NCBI RefSeq assembly: GCF_026340565.1
Contig: NZ_JAPEPB010000001.1
Coordinates: forward strand, 1,302,001 to 1,366,000
Direction of reading: 5' to 3'
DNA length: 64,000 nucleotides
DNA from: Kitasatospora sp. NBC_01287
Lineage (GTDB): Bacteria > Actinomycetota > Actinomycetes > Streptomycetales > Streptomycetaceae
In this document: one piece after another, positions 8,533-17,655 of the stretch
How positions within the stretch are numbered: the first letter of the stretch is position 1
Layout of the letters: every line of letters starts with the position of its first letter
Translations under genes and position numbers: made by a program
Notes under the pieces: generated by a model
The model's database searches: none
Seen by the model: the letters and a program-made list of their open reading frames with translations, nothing else
What the model was told of the DNA's origin: nothing

Positions 8533-9956
8533 CGCATTCCCTCCACTACCGTGGTCCCAGCCCCGTCTTCCGCCCTGCCGTCGGCCACCGAGCCCGAGTT
8601 CGAGCACAGGCTCACCGCGAGCGCATGCTTGCACGGCCCGCGCCCGCCCCGGTACTTGGCCCACCACAGGCAAGTGCAGCTCAGCCGCCCGTCCGGCCCC
8701 ACCCGAACCCGCTGCACGTGGTCGTCCACCGTCACCAGCGCGCCGCCGCCCTCCAACCGCACGGCGCCTGCCGCCACCAAGGCGCGGGCCGCCCGAAGGC
8801 GCGGGTTCTGCGCCTCGGCGCGGCCGGAGTCGTAGGGGAGTTGACGGTGGAAGTATGCGGCCTCGGCCGTGTCGTACCCGATCTGGCCGGCCGCCCCGAG
8901 CCTGGTCAGGGCTGCGCGGACGCGCTCGGTGGTCAGCCCCGCCTGTTCGGCGAGCTCCGCCGGGTCGATCCGGGGTTCCCAAGCCAGCAGCGCCGAGACC
9001 AATTCGGCGTCGGAATCGGCATGCTCGTTGGCGAGCGCGGCGAGCACACCGCCCTCGCCGGAGAAGCCGCGTGCGGCGTCCGGCGACAGCATGAGGCTCA
9101 GCCGCATGCCCGGCAGCACCACCTCCCACACGGCCGCCGTGGGCGAGGTTCCGGCAGGCGGCCCGTACACGCGCAGCGCCAGCGCGTGCCGGAGTGCGCG
9201 CTGCAGGTTGGCCAGCCGCTCCGGGCCGGACAGGCAGACCGCACCGGGAACGGGCCTGCTGGTCCGGCGCAGCACACGGCCCGCAGCGACCACCCACTGC
9301 GTGCTGCGGGTGCCGAAACGGCCGCTGTCACGCGGCAGCGATCGCAGGAAGCGAACGGCTTCCGCGGCCGATACCTCGATACGCAGGTCGAAGCCCGCGG
9401 CCAGCACCTGGGTCTCGGCAAAACCGCGCAGCCAGCGGTCCGGCAGCGGCACCCTCTTCTCGACCCGTCGGCCGTCGAGGGTGGTGACCGCCAGCTCATC
9501 CGGGCCGATGGCCAGGTGAAGCGGGTCGGTGGCGCCGATCAGGCCGAGCGCCTCGCGGAGTGGGTGGTTGACGTCGACGTTGGTGGTGCCGTGGCCGACG
9601 TTGTTTCCGTCCAGTCCCTCAGGGAGCACGTCGAGGCGCGCGTAGACACCGCAGCAGCCGGAGAACGACTCGAAGCGCAGCCGGTCGCCGTTGGCGGTCA
9701 CCACCGGGTCGAGCGAGGCGGGCCGCAGCGGCTGGTAGTACCGGGTCGCGGCCACGCTGGCGACCGTGAGCAGTGCGGCGGCGGCCGCCGCCGGAGCGGT
9801 CAGGAACCCGTGGAAGAAGCGCGGGTTCGCGGCCGCCCCGGTCAGTGTCGCCCCACCGGAGGTCTCCAGGGTGAGGCTCCGGCCGGCGCTGCTGTTCCGC
9901 ACGGCGGAGGACCGGAGGTAGGTGTAGGTCTGCACGGCTTGCGTCACGCGGAGCAT
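8529..9956 (-). CDS. SWIM zinc-finger protein
   Basis: 475 residues from the ATG at 9956 (MLRVTQAVQTYTYLRSS); the open frame extends 19 codons further upstream, but this start fits the family better. The SWIM motif CxCx(n)CxH is at the C-terminal end: CTC, then GRGPCKHALA. SWIM domains bind zinc and mediate DNA or protein contacts. The central part has no recognisable catalytic site. It is cotranscribed with the DUF6493-like gene through the ATGA overlap, so the two proteins likely act together. Confidence 0.82.
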   Translation of the reverse strand: MLRVTQAVQTYTYLRSSAVRNSSAGRSLTLETSGGATLTGAAANPRFFHGFLTAPAAAAAALLTVASVAATRYYQPLRPASLDPVVTANGDRLRFESFSGCCGVYARLDVLPEGLDGNNVGHGTTNVDVNHPLREALGLIGATDPLHLAIGPDELAVTTLDGRRVEKRVPLPDRWLRGFAETQVLAAGFDLRIEVSAAEAVRFLRSLPRDSGRFGTRSTQWVVAAGRVLRRTSRPVPGAVCLSGPERLANLQRALRHALALRVYGPPAGTSPTAAVWEVVLPGMRLSLMLSPDAARGFSGEGGVLAALANEHADSDAELVSALLAWEPRIDPAELAEQAGLTTERVRAALTRLGAAGQIGYDTAEAAYFHRQLPYDSGRAEAQNPRLRAARALVAAGAVRLEGGGALVTVDDHVQRVRVGPDGRLSCTCLWWAKYRGGRGPCKHALAVSLCSNSGSVADGRAEDGAGTTVVEGMR

Positions 9957-10284
9957 GCTAGGGCCCTGCGCTGACAAGCCAGGCCCGGGGCGCCTGAGAC
10001 AAGTGCTGCGCAATTGGTGTCAGGGGCAATGACATCCAACGCCCGAGCGACGCCCAGCAGAGACACGCAGGATCATCCGGCTTCCCGCTCCGCCTCTGCG
10101 CGGACCACCCACGGATTCGACCGAGGTCAGATCGAGGGTCATCCGGACGGTAGGTCGAGAGGTACTCATCCGCGCAGTGGGCCGCTGATCAGCGACGAGT
10201 AGGGAGCCCGGGTGAGTGCCTGCGCAGCGGACAACGGACAGAACTGGTGGACCTACGTAACTGGGCAGCCCGGCGCCACCGGTG
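9957..10284. other. Intergenic region upstream of the SWIM gene
   Basis: About 330 bases between two minus-strand genes. A 62-codon plus-strand frame at 10014-10202 has no protein-like composition. The promoter of the SWIM pair must lie here, but no clear -35/-10 pair or hairpin was found by eye. Confidence 0.4.
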
Positions 10285-11679
10285 TCAGGAGTCGAAGCCG
10301 AGGCCGAGCCGGTCCATGGTCCGCAGCCAGAGGTTGCGGCGCCCCGCGTTGCGGTCGGCGCGGTCCAGGGACCACTTGGTCAGCTCGATGCCGGCCCAGC
10401 GGACCGGCTCGGGCGGGAAGGGCAGCGGCTTGCGGCGGACCATCTCCAGGGCGGTGCGCTCGGTCCGCTCGCCGGCCAGCAGGTCGAGCATCACCTCGGC
10501 GCCGAAGCGGGTGGCGCCCACGCCCAGGCCGGTGTAGCCGGCGGCGAGGGCGACCTTGCCGTGGTAGGCGGTGTCGAAGAAGGCGGAGAACCGGGTGCAG
10601 GTGTCGATCGCGCCGCCCCAGGCGTGGGTGAAGCGCAGGCCCTCCAGCTGGGGGAAGGTCTGGAAGAAGTGGGTGGCCAGCGTCTGGTAGGTCCGCGGGC
10701 GCTGGTCGTGCTCGGAGCGGACCCGGCCGCCGAAGTGGTAGATCGCGTCGTAGCCGCCCCAGAGGATCCGGTTGTCGGCCGAGAGCCGGTAGTAGTGGAA
10801 CTGGTTGGCGCTGTCACCCAGGCCCTGGCGGTTCTGCCAGCCGATCGAGGCGAGCTGCTCGGGGCTCAGCGGCTCGGTCATCAGGGCGTAGTCGTAGACC
10901 GGCACGGTGTAGGCGCGGGTCCGGCGCACCAGCGAGGGGAAGACGTTGGTGCCCAGCGCGACCCGGCGGGCGAAGACCCGTCCGTAGGCGGTGCGCACCG
11001 CCATCCCGGCGCCCGACTCGGCGATCTCGGTCGCGGGGGTGTGCTCGAAGACGCGCACGCCGAGGTCGAGGCAGGCCTGCTTCAGGCCCCAGGCGAGCTT
11101 GGCCGGGTTGACCATGCCGACGCCGTCGCGGTCCCAGACCCCGCCCAGGTAGGTCGGGGAGTTGACCTCGGCGCGCACCGCCTCGGTGTCCAGGACGGTC
11201 AGCTCGCCACCGAACTGCCTCGCCAGGTCGGCGAGTTCGGCCAGGTCGTCGAGCTGGTAGGGCTCGGTGGCCAGGTCGATCTCACCGGTGCGCTCCCAGT
11301 CGCAGTCGATCGAGTACCGCTTGACGCTGTCCTCGATGGCCTGCAGGTTCCGCGCGCCCAGCTCCTCCAGCCGGGCCAGCTCACCGGGCCAGCGCTGCTG
11401 GCCGTTGCCCAGGCCGTGGGTGAGGCTGGCCGCGCAGAAGCCGCCGTTGCGTCCGGAGGCCGCCCAGCCGACCTCGTGCCCCTCGACCAGAACGACGTCC
11501 AGCGAGGGGTCGCGCTCCTTGGCGATCAGGGCCGTCCAGAGGCCGCTGTAGCCGCCGCCGACCACCAGCAGGTCGCAGCGGACGTCGCCGACCAGGGCGG
11601 ACCTGGCCTCGGGCCGGGCCGCGTCGTCCAGCCAGAACGGCGTGGGCTTGACGTCCTGCAGGGAGAGAGCGGGATCCAT
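10285..11679 (-). CDS. FAD-dependent amine oxidoreductase (DAO/PuuB-like)
   Basis: 464 residues from the ATG at 11679, with AAGGAAG just upstream. The FAD dinucleotide fold is LLVVGGGYSGLWTALIA, followed by the second FAD contact LVEGHEVGWAASGRNGGF. The late GGAIDTCTRFSAFF and AAGYTGLGVGATRFGAE blocks close the FAD site as in glycine/D-amino-acid and gamma-glutamylputrescine oxidases. It probably oxidises an amine to aldehyde with release of ammonia and peroxide. The cupin and the permease upstream on the same strand suggest uptake and catabolism of an amine or polyamine. The long open extension beyond 11679 is a GC-rich shadow. Confidence 0.88.
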   Translation of the reverse strand: MDPALSLQDVKPTPFWLDDAARPEARSALVGDVRCDLLVVGGGYSGLWTALIAKERDPSLDVVLVEGHEVGWAASGRNGGFCAASLTHGLGNGQQRWPGELARLEELGARNLQAIEDSVKRYSIDCDWERTGEIDLATEPYQLDDLAELADLARQFGGELTVLDTEAVRAEVNSPTYLGGVWDRDGVGMVNPAKLAWGLKQACLDLGVRVFEHTPATEIAESGAGMAVRTAYGRVFARRVALGTNVFPSLVRRTRAYTVPVYDYALMTEPLSPEQLASIGWQNRQGLGDSANQFHYYRLSADNRILWGGYDAIYHFGGRVRSEHDQRPRTYQTLATHFFQTFPQLEGLRFTHAWGGAIDTCTRFSAFFDTAYHGKVALAAGYTGLGVGATRFGAEVMLDLLAGERTERTALEMVRRKPLPFPPEPVRWAGIELTKWSLDRADRNAGRRNLWLRTMDRLGLGFDS

Positions 11680-11828
11680 GGGTGGCTGCTTCCTTCGGTG
11701 CGTGGGAGAGCGGGTGGCACGGGGTGGGGGCGGGGGTGCGGGGGCGGGGGGTGCGGCGCGGGGCGGGGCGGGGGGAGCGGGCGGGGCCCGGTGGGGGTCG
11801 GGCCCCGGCCGCGGTCGGTCCCCGGCGG

Positions 11829-12191
11829 TCAGTCCCCGGCGGGCAGTGTGAGGGCGTAGGCCTTGCGCAGCGTCTCGTGGACGGTCCAGGTGGTCCGGTC
11901 GCCCTCCCGCAGCACGGCGGCGTCGCCCGGACCGACCTCCAGCACCGGCCCGCCGGCGATCTCGATGGTGGCTCGGCCGCTGATCACCACGAACAACTCG
12001 TCGGCCTCGGTGTCGGTCACCACGCCCGGGGTGATCTGCCAGATCCCGCGCAGCTGCCGCCCATCCGCGGACTCCCAGAGCACCTGCCCGGTGACCTCCG
12101 GAGCGCCGGAGACGATCTGCGCCGGGTCCAGCGGCTCGGGGTCGAGGGCGAGCCCGGTGTCGGGGAGGTGGATCACGAAGCTGTTGGTCAT
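11829..12191 (-). CDS. Cupin-domain protein
   Basis: 120 residues. A single small beta-barrel is suggested by GIWQITPGVVTDTEADELFVV, then GRATIEIAGG and VGPGDAAVLREGDRTTW. The usual first histidines of cupin motif 1 are replaced by Thr and Asp, as in the DUF861/EutQ-like branch. It lies 149 bases upstream of the FAD oxidase on the same strand. Such cupins accompany amine-oxidase operons; the exact role is unknown. Confidence 0.75.
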   Translation of the reverse strand: MTNSFVIHLPDTGLALDPEPLDPAQIVSGAPEVTGQVLWESADGRQLRGIWQITPGVVTDTEADELFVVISGRATIEIAGGPVLEVGPGDAAVLREGDRTTWTVHETLRKAYALTLPAGD

Positions 12192-12457
12192 GCCCTGACG
12201 CTAACCACTGCGCGGGCACCGGCGCCGCTGCACACTGTCTGCATCCGGCAGAGGCCGCTGACACCCCGTAATCCGGTGCGGGCGGCCTCACCCGGACGGG
12301 CCAACGGCAGGACCGGCGGGCCGGGGGCGGCCATCTCGGCCCTCCCCGGCACGCCGGTCCGATCGTGTGCCGGCCGGCCGGCTGGTCAGCCGGTGAGCGG
12401 GTCAGCCGCCCAGCTGGTCAACAGGTCAGCAGGTCAGCAGGTCAGCAGGTCCATCCG
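12192..12457. repeat. Intergenic region with an AGGTCAGC tandem repeat
   Basis: Between the permease stop and the cupin start. It contains degenerate GGTCAGC-type copies from about 12380, becoming a clean 8-base tandem repeat at 12423-12450. The rest holds no gene. The long gap may carry a separate promoter for the cupin, but none was identified. Confidence 0.6.
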
Positions 12458-13921
12458 TCAGCCGACCAGGTCGGCGGCCACCGGCGAGGCCGGCAGCGGG
12501 TGGACCGCGCCCCGTGCGGCCCGTGCGGCCCGCCGGCGCGACAGCAGCGGGTAGAGCAGCAGCGAGCCGCCCACCACCACGGCGGCGTAGGTGACGGCCT
12601 GCACGCCGCTCTCCTGGTACTGCTCCCAGGCGGCCCAGCCGCAGATGCCGAGCAGCGAGACCGTGATGCCCGCCACCGTGAACCAGCCGCCGGGGATCCG
12701 GTAGGGCCGCTCCAGCTCGGGCTCCTTGATCCGCAGGGCGATCAGCGCGGCGACCTCCAGCAGGATGCCGAGGTTGGTGAGGAAGACGTCGAAGATCACC
12801 AGGTTGGTGAAGCTGCTCAGGCAGAACAGCGCGTAGATCACCGACGACCCGATGATCGAGACGATCGGCACCCGGTAGCGCCGGCTCTCCTTGGCGACCC
12901 AGGCCGGGAAGTAGCCGTCCTGCGCCAGCACCAGCGGCAGTCGCGAGTTGGCGGCCAGCAGGGCCGAGAACATCGCGACCGCCGCGAACATCCCGCCGAC
13001 GGTGACCGTCACCTGGAGCCAGGGCCCGGCCAGCTGCTTGGCGACGTCGGAGAACGAACCGGTGTCCCAGTTCTGCCAGCCCGCCTTGCCGTCGGCGCCG
13101 GTGGCCAGCGAGGCGATGGACGGCAGCAGGTAGCCCACCATGATCAGCACCACCGCCATCGCCAGCGCCTTCGGCAGGTGCTTGCGCGGGTTCTCCATCT
13201 CGCCGGCGACGGTGGTCACGCTGTCCCAGCCGGAGTAGTTCCACATCACGATGAAGAGCCCGGCGCCGAAGGCGTTCCAGGTCGACTGCCCGGAGGTGGC
13301 GGTCAGCGTCCCGACCGGGTTCGTGCCGTGCTGCACCAGGTGCGCGACCCCGACCACGGTCAGGATGACCATCGGCAGCAGGCAGATCAGCGCGAAGGCG
13401 ACGGAGGACTCGCCGACCCAGCCCGCGCCCAGCAGGTTGAGCAGGGTGAACACCACGATCACCGCGACGCAGATGAACCAGTTGAGGTCGAACCGCAGCC
13501 CCCCGATGTGGAACAGCACGTGCTGCCCCGGCGCCACCGCGCCGACCAGGTTCTGCAGGTAGCTGGTGAACAGCACCGGGTAGAGCGCCATGTCGACAAA
13601 GCTGCACACCCAGCTCAGCAGCCCCTGCTGGAAGCCCCAGAACCGGCCGAGCCCGCGCTTGACCCAGTGGTAGTAGCCGCCCTCCTCCGGTATCGCGGTG
13701 CCCAGCTCCGCGCAGACCAGGGCGTGCGGAATGCTGTAGATCAGCGGCGTGACGACGATCAGCACGATCGCCATGCCGGGTCCCGATGTCGAGAACAGTC
13801 CTTCGATGCCGTACGCGCCGCCGGAGACGCTGAAGAAGATCAGCGCGACCAGCGGCATCAGGCGCACGCGTTTGGGAGTCAGCAGGCGACTGGGCGGCTG
13901 GTGCATGGTCATGGCAGTCAT
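12458..13921 (-). CDS. APC-family amino acid/polyamine permease
   Basis: 487 residues from the ATG at 13921, chosen because GAGGTGACC directly precedes it; the frame stays open 33 codons further up. About 12 membrane helices are visible. TM1 holds the unwound-helix motif (FFSVSGGAYGIEGL), as in amino acid/polyamine transporters, and EEGGYYHWV follows in TM2/TM3. The C-terminus is short and arginine-rich. It is first in the minus-strand unit permease-cupin-FAD oxidase, so it probably imports the oxidase substrate. Substrate unproven. Confidence 0.88.
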   Translation of the reverse strand: MTAMTMHQPPSRLLTPKRVRLMPLVALIFFSVSGGAYGIEGLFSTSGPGMAIVLIVVTPLIYSIPHALVCAELGTAIPEEGGYYHWVKRGLGRFWGFQQGLLSWVCSFVDMALYPVLFTSYLQNLVGAVAPGQHVLFHIGGLRFDLNWFICVAVIVVFTLLNLLGAGWVGESSVAFALICLLPMVILTVVGVAHLVQHGTNPVGTLTATSGQSTWNAFGAGLFIVMWNYSGWDSVTTVAGEMENPRKHLPKALAMAVVLIMVGYLLPSIASLATGADGKAGWQNWDTGSFSDVAKQLAGPWLQVTVTVGGMFAAVAMFSALLAANSRLPLVLAQDGYFPAWVAKESRRYRVPIVSIIGSSVIYALFCLSSFTNLVIFDVFLTNLGILLEVAALIALRIKEPELERPYRIPGGWFTVAGITVSLLGICGWAAWEQYQESGVQAVTYAAVVVGGSLLLYPLLSRRRAARAARGAVHPLPASPVAADLVG

Positions 13922-14348
13922 GGTCACCTCAGGGTGGTCGGCCGCTGGTGCTGGGTGGGGGCCACAGGGGTGCGCATTCGCGGCGCCTTCGTGGGGGTGG
14001 CGCGGCGAACCGGCCGGCACCTGACGTGGCCCCGCTGGCGTCCCTAGAGTTTCGGCCCTGCCACTGCGGCGGGCAATCCGTCACCCTGTCATGCGTCGAC
14101 CCCTGACTTTGACACTCTGCGTGACACCGCCCGCCGGCCGCCGGGCCGGGCCGCGCGCCGGGCGATGAGCTGACTGTATGTCAATCATTGCTATCAGCAA
14201 CGGAGTTCAATGCCTCCACGGCCGCACGACCGGCGGCGGATCACCGACCGCGGCACGGTTCGGACCCGTACAGTCGAGGCGTCGACGGCACTGTCCCGGC
14301 GCGGGTCCGGCGCGAGCCGGACCCGCACCGGCCGGATGGGAGCGTGCG
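13922..14348. other. Divergent intergenic region, permease / oxidase remnant
   Basis: About 430 bases. An AT-richer patch at 14170-14215 stands out and is the likely place for promoters. A TTGACA occurs at about 14108 but no -10 is seen at the right distance. The frame opened by the ATG at 14178 reaches the pseudogene start and is not considered a gene. Confidence 0.35.
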
Positions 14349-15226
14349 ATGAAGCGGTCGGAGCCCGATCCGCTGGACCGTCGCGGCCTGCTCGCCGCCG
14401 CGGGCGCGGTGGCCGCCGGCGGCGTGACCACGGCGCTGGCCGGCGCCCTGGGCGCCGGGCGGGCGGCCGGGGCGGAGCCCGGGGACGCGGGTGGCACGGA
14501 TGCCGCAGGTCGCGGTGGTGCCACGGCCGGCGGTGGTGCGCCCGAGCCGGCGGCGTTCGGCCCGGCGAGCGTTCGGCCCGGCGATCCGCGCTACGACAGC
14601 CTGCTGCGCGGCGACAACTTCCGCTTCGTGGGCCGGCCGGACGAGATCCGGGTGGTCGGGTCGACCGCGCGGGTGGTGCGGGCGGTCGAGGACGCGGTCC
14701 GGATGAACCGGGGGACGTGGCCACCCGCCGCTACAAGGAGAAGGCCGGCTACCTGCGCCGCTCCCTCACCGACGCCCAACTCGCCGCCGTGTACCGGAAC
14801 CTGACGAACGACACCGGCTGCCCGAGCGGCGGCATGCTGCTGGTCGGCTACGGCGGCCAGGTCGGCACGGTGCCCTCGGACGCCACCGCCGTCGCCCAGC
14901 GCGACGCGGTGATGAAGGCCGTGTTCCACGTCTTCTGGGCCGACGAGTCCGAGGACGCGGACCGGCTCGCCTGGATCCGCGCGTTCTACCGCGACGTGTA
15001 CGCGGACACCGGCGGCGTGCCGGTGCCCGGCGAGGTCAGCGACGGCTCCTACATCAACTACCCGGACCGCGACCTGGCCGACCCGGCCTGGAACACCTCG
15101 GGCGTGCCCTGGCACACCCTCTACTACAAGGACAACTACCCGCGCCTGCAGCGGGCGAAGGCCCGCTGGGACCCGCGCGGCGTCTTCCGCCACGCGCTCG
15201 CGGTGGAGCCCGCCGAGCGGCCTTGA
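14349..15226 (+). pseudogene. FAD-linked oxidase (berberine-bridge type) with internal deletion
   Basis: The ATG at 14349 opens a twin-arginine signal (DRRGLLAAAGAVAAGG) followed by the N-terminus of an FAD-binding-4 domain (DSLLRGDNFRFVGRPDEIRV, ARVVRAVEDAVRMNR). Near 14710 the frame jumps from +3 to +2 and directly becomes the C-terminal half: YKEKAGYLRRSLTDAQLAAV, then the BBE-domain end SYINYPDRDL, YYKDNYPRLQRAKARWDP and a stop at 15226. The FAD-binding core and most of the substrate domain are missing, roughly half of the usual 500 or more residues. So it is a deletion plus frameshift, or a misassembly at this point. Confidence 0.8.
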
Positions 15227-15390
15227 CCCGCACTGACCTGCGCTGACCTGCACGGACGCGGTCAAGCCGGGCAGCCGCGAGGTGCCGTCGATAGACTGGG
15301 CGGAACGTCTTGCCCCCACCGGAAGCATCCGGACCCACCCGATCCGCGCTGCTGCCCGGCCCCCGGCCACCCACCCCCTGGAGAGCGGCC

Positions 15391-17523
15391 ATGGCGGACC
15401 TCCCCCCGTCGTCCCCGCCCGACCGCACCGCCGCGGGCGCCTCCCCGGCCGCCTCCCCGGCCACCCCCGCCGAGGCGCGGCCGACCGCCGCCAACGACCG
15501 GCTCGTGCTCAACGGCATGGGCAGCTTCGACTGGGACCTCGACACCGGCACCTACCACCTCGACGAGGTGGGCCTGCGGGTCTTCGACCTGCGGGCGGAC
15601 GAGTTCGACGGGCTGGCCACCTCGCTCACCAGCCGGGTCCCGCCGGAGGAGAGCGCGCAGCTGGACGAGACCGTGACCCGGGCGCTGGACGGCGGGGAGC
15701 TGACCTTCGCGGCCTACTTCCGCCTCCACTGCCGGGACGGCACCCCGCGCTGGGCGCACACCCAGGGGAGGGTCCTGCGCGACGCCCACGGGCACCCGTA
15801 CCGCATCGTCGGGATCGTCCGCAACGCCGAGGAGGAACTCGCCCACGCGGCCGGGATGCGCACCCTGGCCGCCGACCGCCGGCGGCAGACCGACTCGGTG
15901 CGGATCACCACCGACGCCCTGGCCCGCGCCCTCACCGTCCGCGACGTGACCGCCGTGCTCACCGACGACGAGGGCCTGCGGCGCTTCGGCGCGGACGGGC
16001 TGGCGCTCGGCCTCACCGACGGTGGCATGCTGCGACTGGTCGCCGTGACCACCCAGCCCTCACCGGCCCTCAAGGCCCTGGACGACCTGTCGCTGACCAG
16101 CCTGGACGACCAGCTGCCGCTGGCCGAGGCGGTGCTGAGCCGGCGCCCGCGCTTCATCGGCAGCGAGGAGGAGCTCATCGCGCGCTACCCCCGGCTGCTG
16201 CCCTACGCCGAGCAGATGGGGATCAGGGCCGCCGCCTTCCTGCCGCTGGCCGCGCAGGCCCGCGCGATCGGCGCCCTCGGCCTGTACTACCGGGACCGGC
16301 GGCAGTTCAGCACCGAGGACCGGAACATCTGCATCGCCCTGGCCAGCGCCGTCGCCCAGTCGCTGCAGCGCGCGATGCTCTTCGACCAGGAGCGCGAGTT
16401 CGCCACCACCCTGCAGACCACCATGCTCCCCCGCCGGCTCCCGGAGATCAGCGGGGGCTCGGTCGCCGTCCGGTACCGCGCGGGGCGCAGCGGGCGCGAG
16501 GTCGGCGGGGACTGGTACGACGTGGTCGCGCTGCCCCGGCGCCGGGTCGCGCTGATCGTCGGCGATGTCGAGGGGCACGACAGCCACGCCGCCGCCGTCA
16601 TGGGCCAGCTGCGCATCGCGCTGCGCGCGTACTCCGCCGAGGGGCACATCCCCTCCACCGTGATGGCCCGCGCCTCCCGGTTCCTCGCCGACCTCGACAC
16701 CGACCGGTCGGCGACCTGCGTCTACGCGGAAGCGGACCTGGAGACCGGCACGCTGCGCCTGGTGCGGGCCGGGCACCTCGAACCGCTCGTCCGGCACGGC
16801 CGCCACCGGGTCAGCGGGCCCTCGGTGCGCGGCGGCCTGCCGCTCGGGGTCGCCACCGTCTTCGGCCAGGACGAGTACCCGGAGACCCGGCTCGACCTGA
16901 ACCCGGGCGACACCCTGCTGCTCTGCACCGACGGGCTGGTCGAGCACCGCGGCCAGGACATCTCCGAGGGCCTGGACGCCCTCGCCCGCGCGCTGGGCTC
17001 GGGCCCCGTGGACCCCGAGGAGCTGGCCGACCACCTGAGCGCCCGGCTGCTCGGCAAGACGGGTGCCGACGACGACATGGCCTTCCTGCTGCTGCGGCGA
17101 GCGGCCGTGCCCGGCGAGAGCGCCTCGCGGCGGATGGTGCAGCACATCCACCAGGCCGACCCGGAGGGCCTGGTGGAGACCCGCACGATGCTCCGCCAGG
17201 CGCTGGCCGCCTGGGGCGCGGTGGCGCTGAGCGGTGACATCGAGCTGGTGACCGACGAACTGCTCACCAACGCCCTGGTGCACACCGACGGCGGCGCGAT
17301 CCTCACCGTCGAGCTGCTCCCCGCGCCGGCGCTCCGGATCCACCTGGACGTCCAGGACCGCTCCAGCGCGTGGCCGCGCCGCCGCGAGCCCGGCGAGACC
17401 GCCACCTCGGGGCGGGGCCTGCTGCTGGTGGACGCGCTGGCGACGAACTGGGGCGTGGAGCCGCGGGGCACCGGCAAGAGCGTCTGGTGCGAGTTCCCGC
17501 TGCCCGGGAGCGACGGGGGCTGA
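15391..17523 (+). CDS. PAS-GAF-PP2C phosphatase with C-terminal HATPase domain
   Basis: 710 residues from the ATG at 15391, preceded by GGAGAGC. Order of domains: PAS at about 48-155 (LNGMGSFDWDLDTGTYHLDE and YRIVGIVRNAEE), GAF at about 190-335, SpoIIE/PP2C phosphatase at about 370-570 (GGDWYDVV, IVGDVEGHD with metal-binding Asp, CTDGLVEHR, DDDMAF), and a GHKL ATPase at about 580-705 (ELLTNALVH, GRGLLLVDAL). Streptomyces have many such proteins; they dephosphorylate anti-anti-sigma factors while the RsbW-like domain can bind or phosphorylate them. Monocistronic as far as seen. The sensed signal is unknown. Confidence 0.9.
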   Translation: MADLPPSSPPDRTAAGASPAASPATPAEARPTAANDRLVLNGMGSFDWDLDTGTYHLDEVGLRVFDLRADEFDGLATSLTSRVPPEESAQLDETVTRALDGGELTFAAYFRLHCRDGTPRWAHTQGRVLRDAHGHPYRIVGIVRNAEEELAHAAGMRTLAADRRRQTDSVRITTDALARALTVRDVTAVLTDDEGLRRFGADGLALGLTDGGMLRLVAVTTQPSPALKALDDLSLTSLDDQLPLAEAVLSRRPRFIGSEEELIARYPRLLPYAEQMGIRAAAFLPLAAQARAIGALGLYYRDRRQFSTEDRNICIALASAVAQSLQRAMLFDQEREFATTLQTTMLPRRLPEISGGSVAVRYRAGRSGREVGGDWYDVVALPRRRVALIVGDVEGHDSHAAAVMGQLRIALRAYSAEGHIPSTVMARASRFLADLDTDRSATCVYAEADLETGTLRLVRAGHLEPLVRHGRHRVSGPSVRGGLPLGVATVFGQDEYPETRLDLNPGDTLLLCTDGLVEHRGQDISEGLDALARALGSGPVDPEELADHLSARLLGKTGADDDMAFLLLRRAAVPGESASRRMVQHIHQADPEGLVETRTMLRQALAAWGAVALSGDIELVTDELLTNALVHTDGGAILTVELLPAPALRIHLDVQDRSSAWPRRREPGETATSGRGLLLVDALATNWGVEPRGTGKSVWCEFPLPGSDGG

Positions 17524-17540
17524 GGCGGGGACGGCGGGGG

Positions 17541-17633
17541 CCGACGCGGGGGCTGCGGGGCTCGGCGGGGACCGACGCGGGGGCTGCGGGGCTCGGCGGG
17601 GACCGACGCGGGGGCTGCGGGGCTCGGCGGGGG
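17541..17633. repeat. Three tandem copies of a 31-bp GC-rich unit
   Basis: The unit begins CCGACGCGGGGGCTGCGGGG and recurs at 17541, 17572 and 17603 with no visible change. It lies between the convergent phosphatase and SURF1 genes and outside both. It may be slippage-generated; it also gives G-rich RNA that could aid termination. Confidence 0.85.
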
Positions 17634-17655
17634 CTGCGGTTGTGGAGCAGGCGCC

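Noticed and set aside
10014..10202. 62-codon frame in the gap upstream of the SWIM gene
   Set aside because: No ribosome site, no protein-like composition, no partner.
12365..14047. 560-codon plus-strand frame opposite the permease
   Set aside because: His/Gln/Arg-rich composition typical of an antisense shadow; the permease reading has 12 clear helices.
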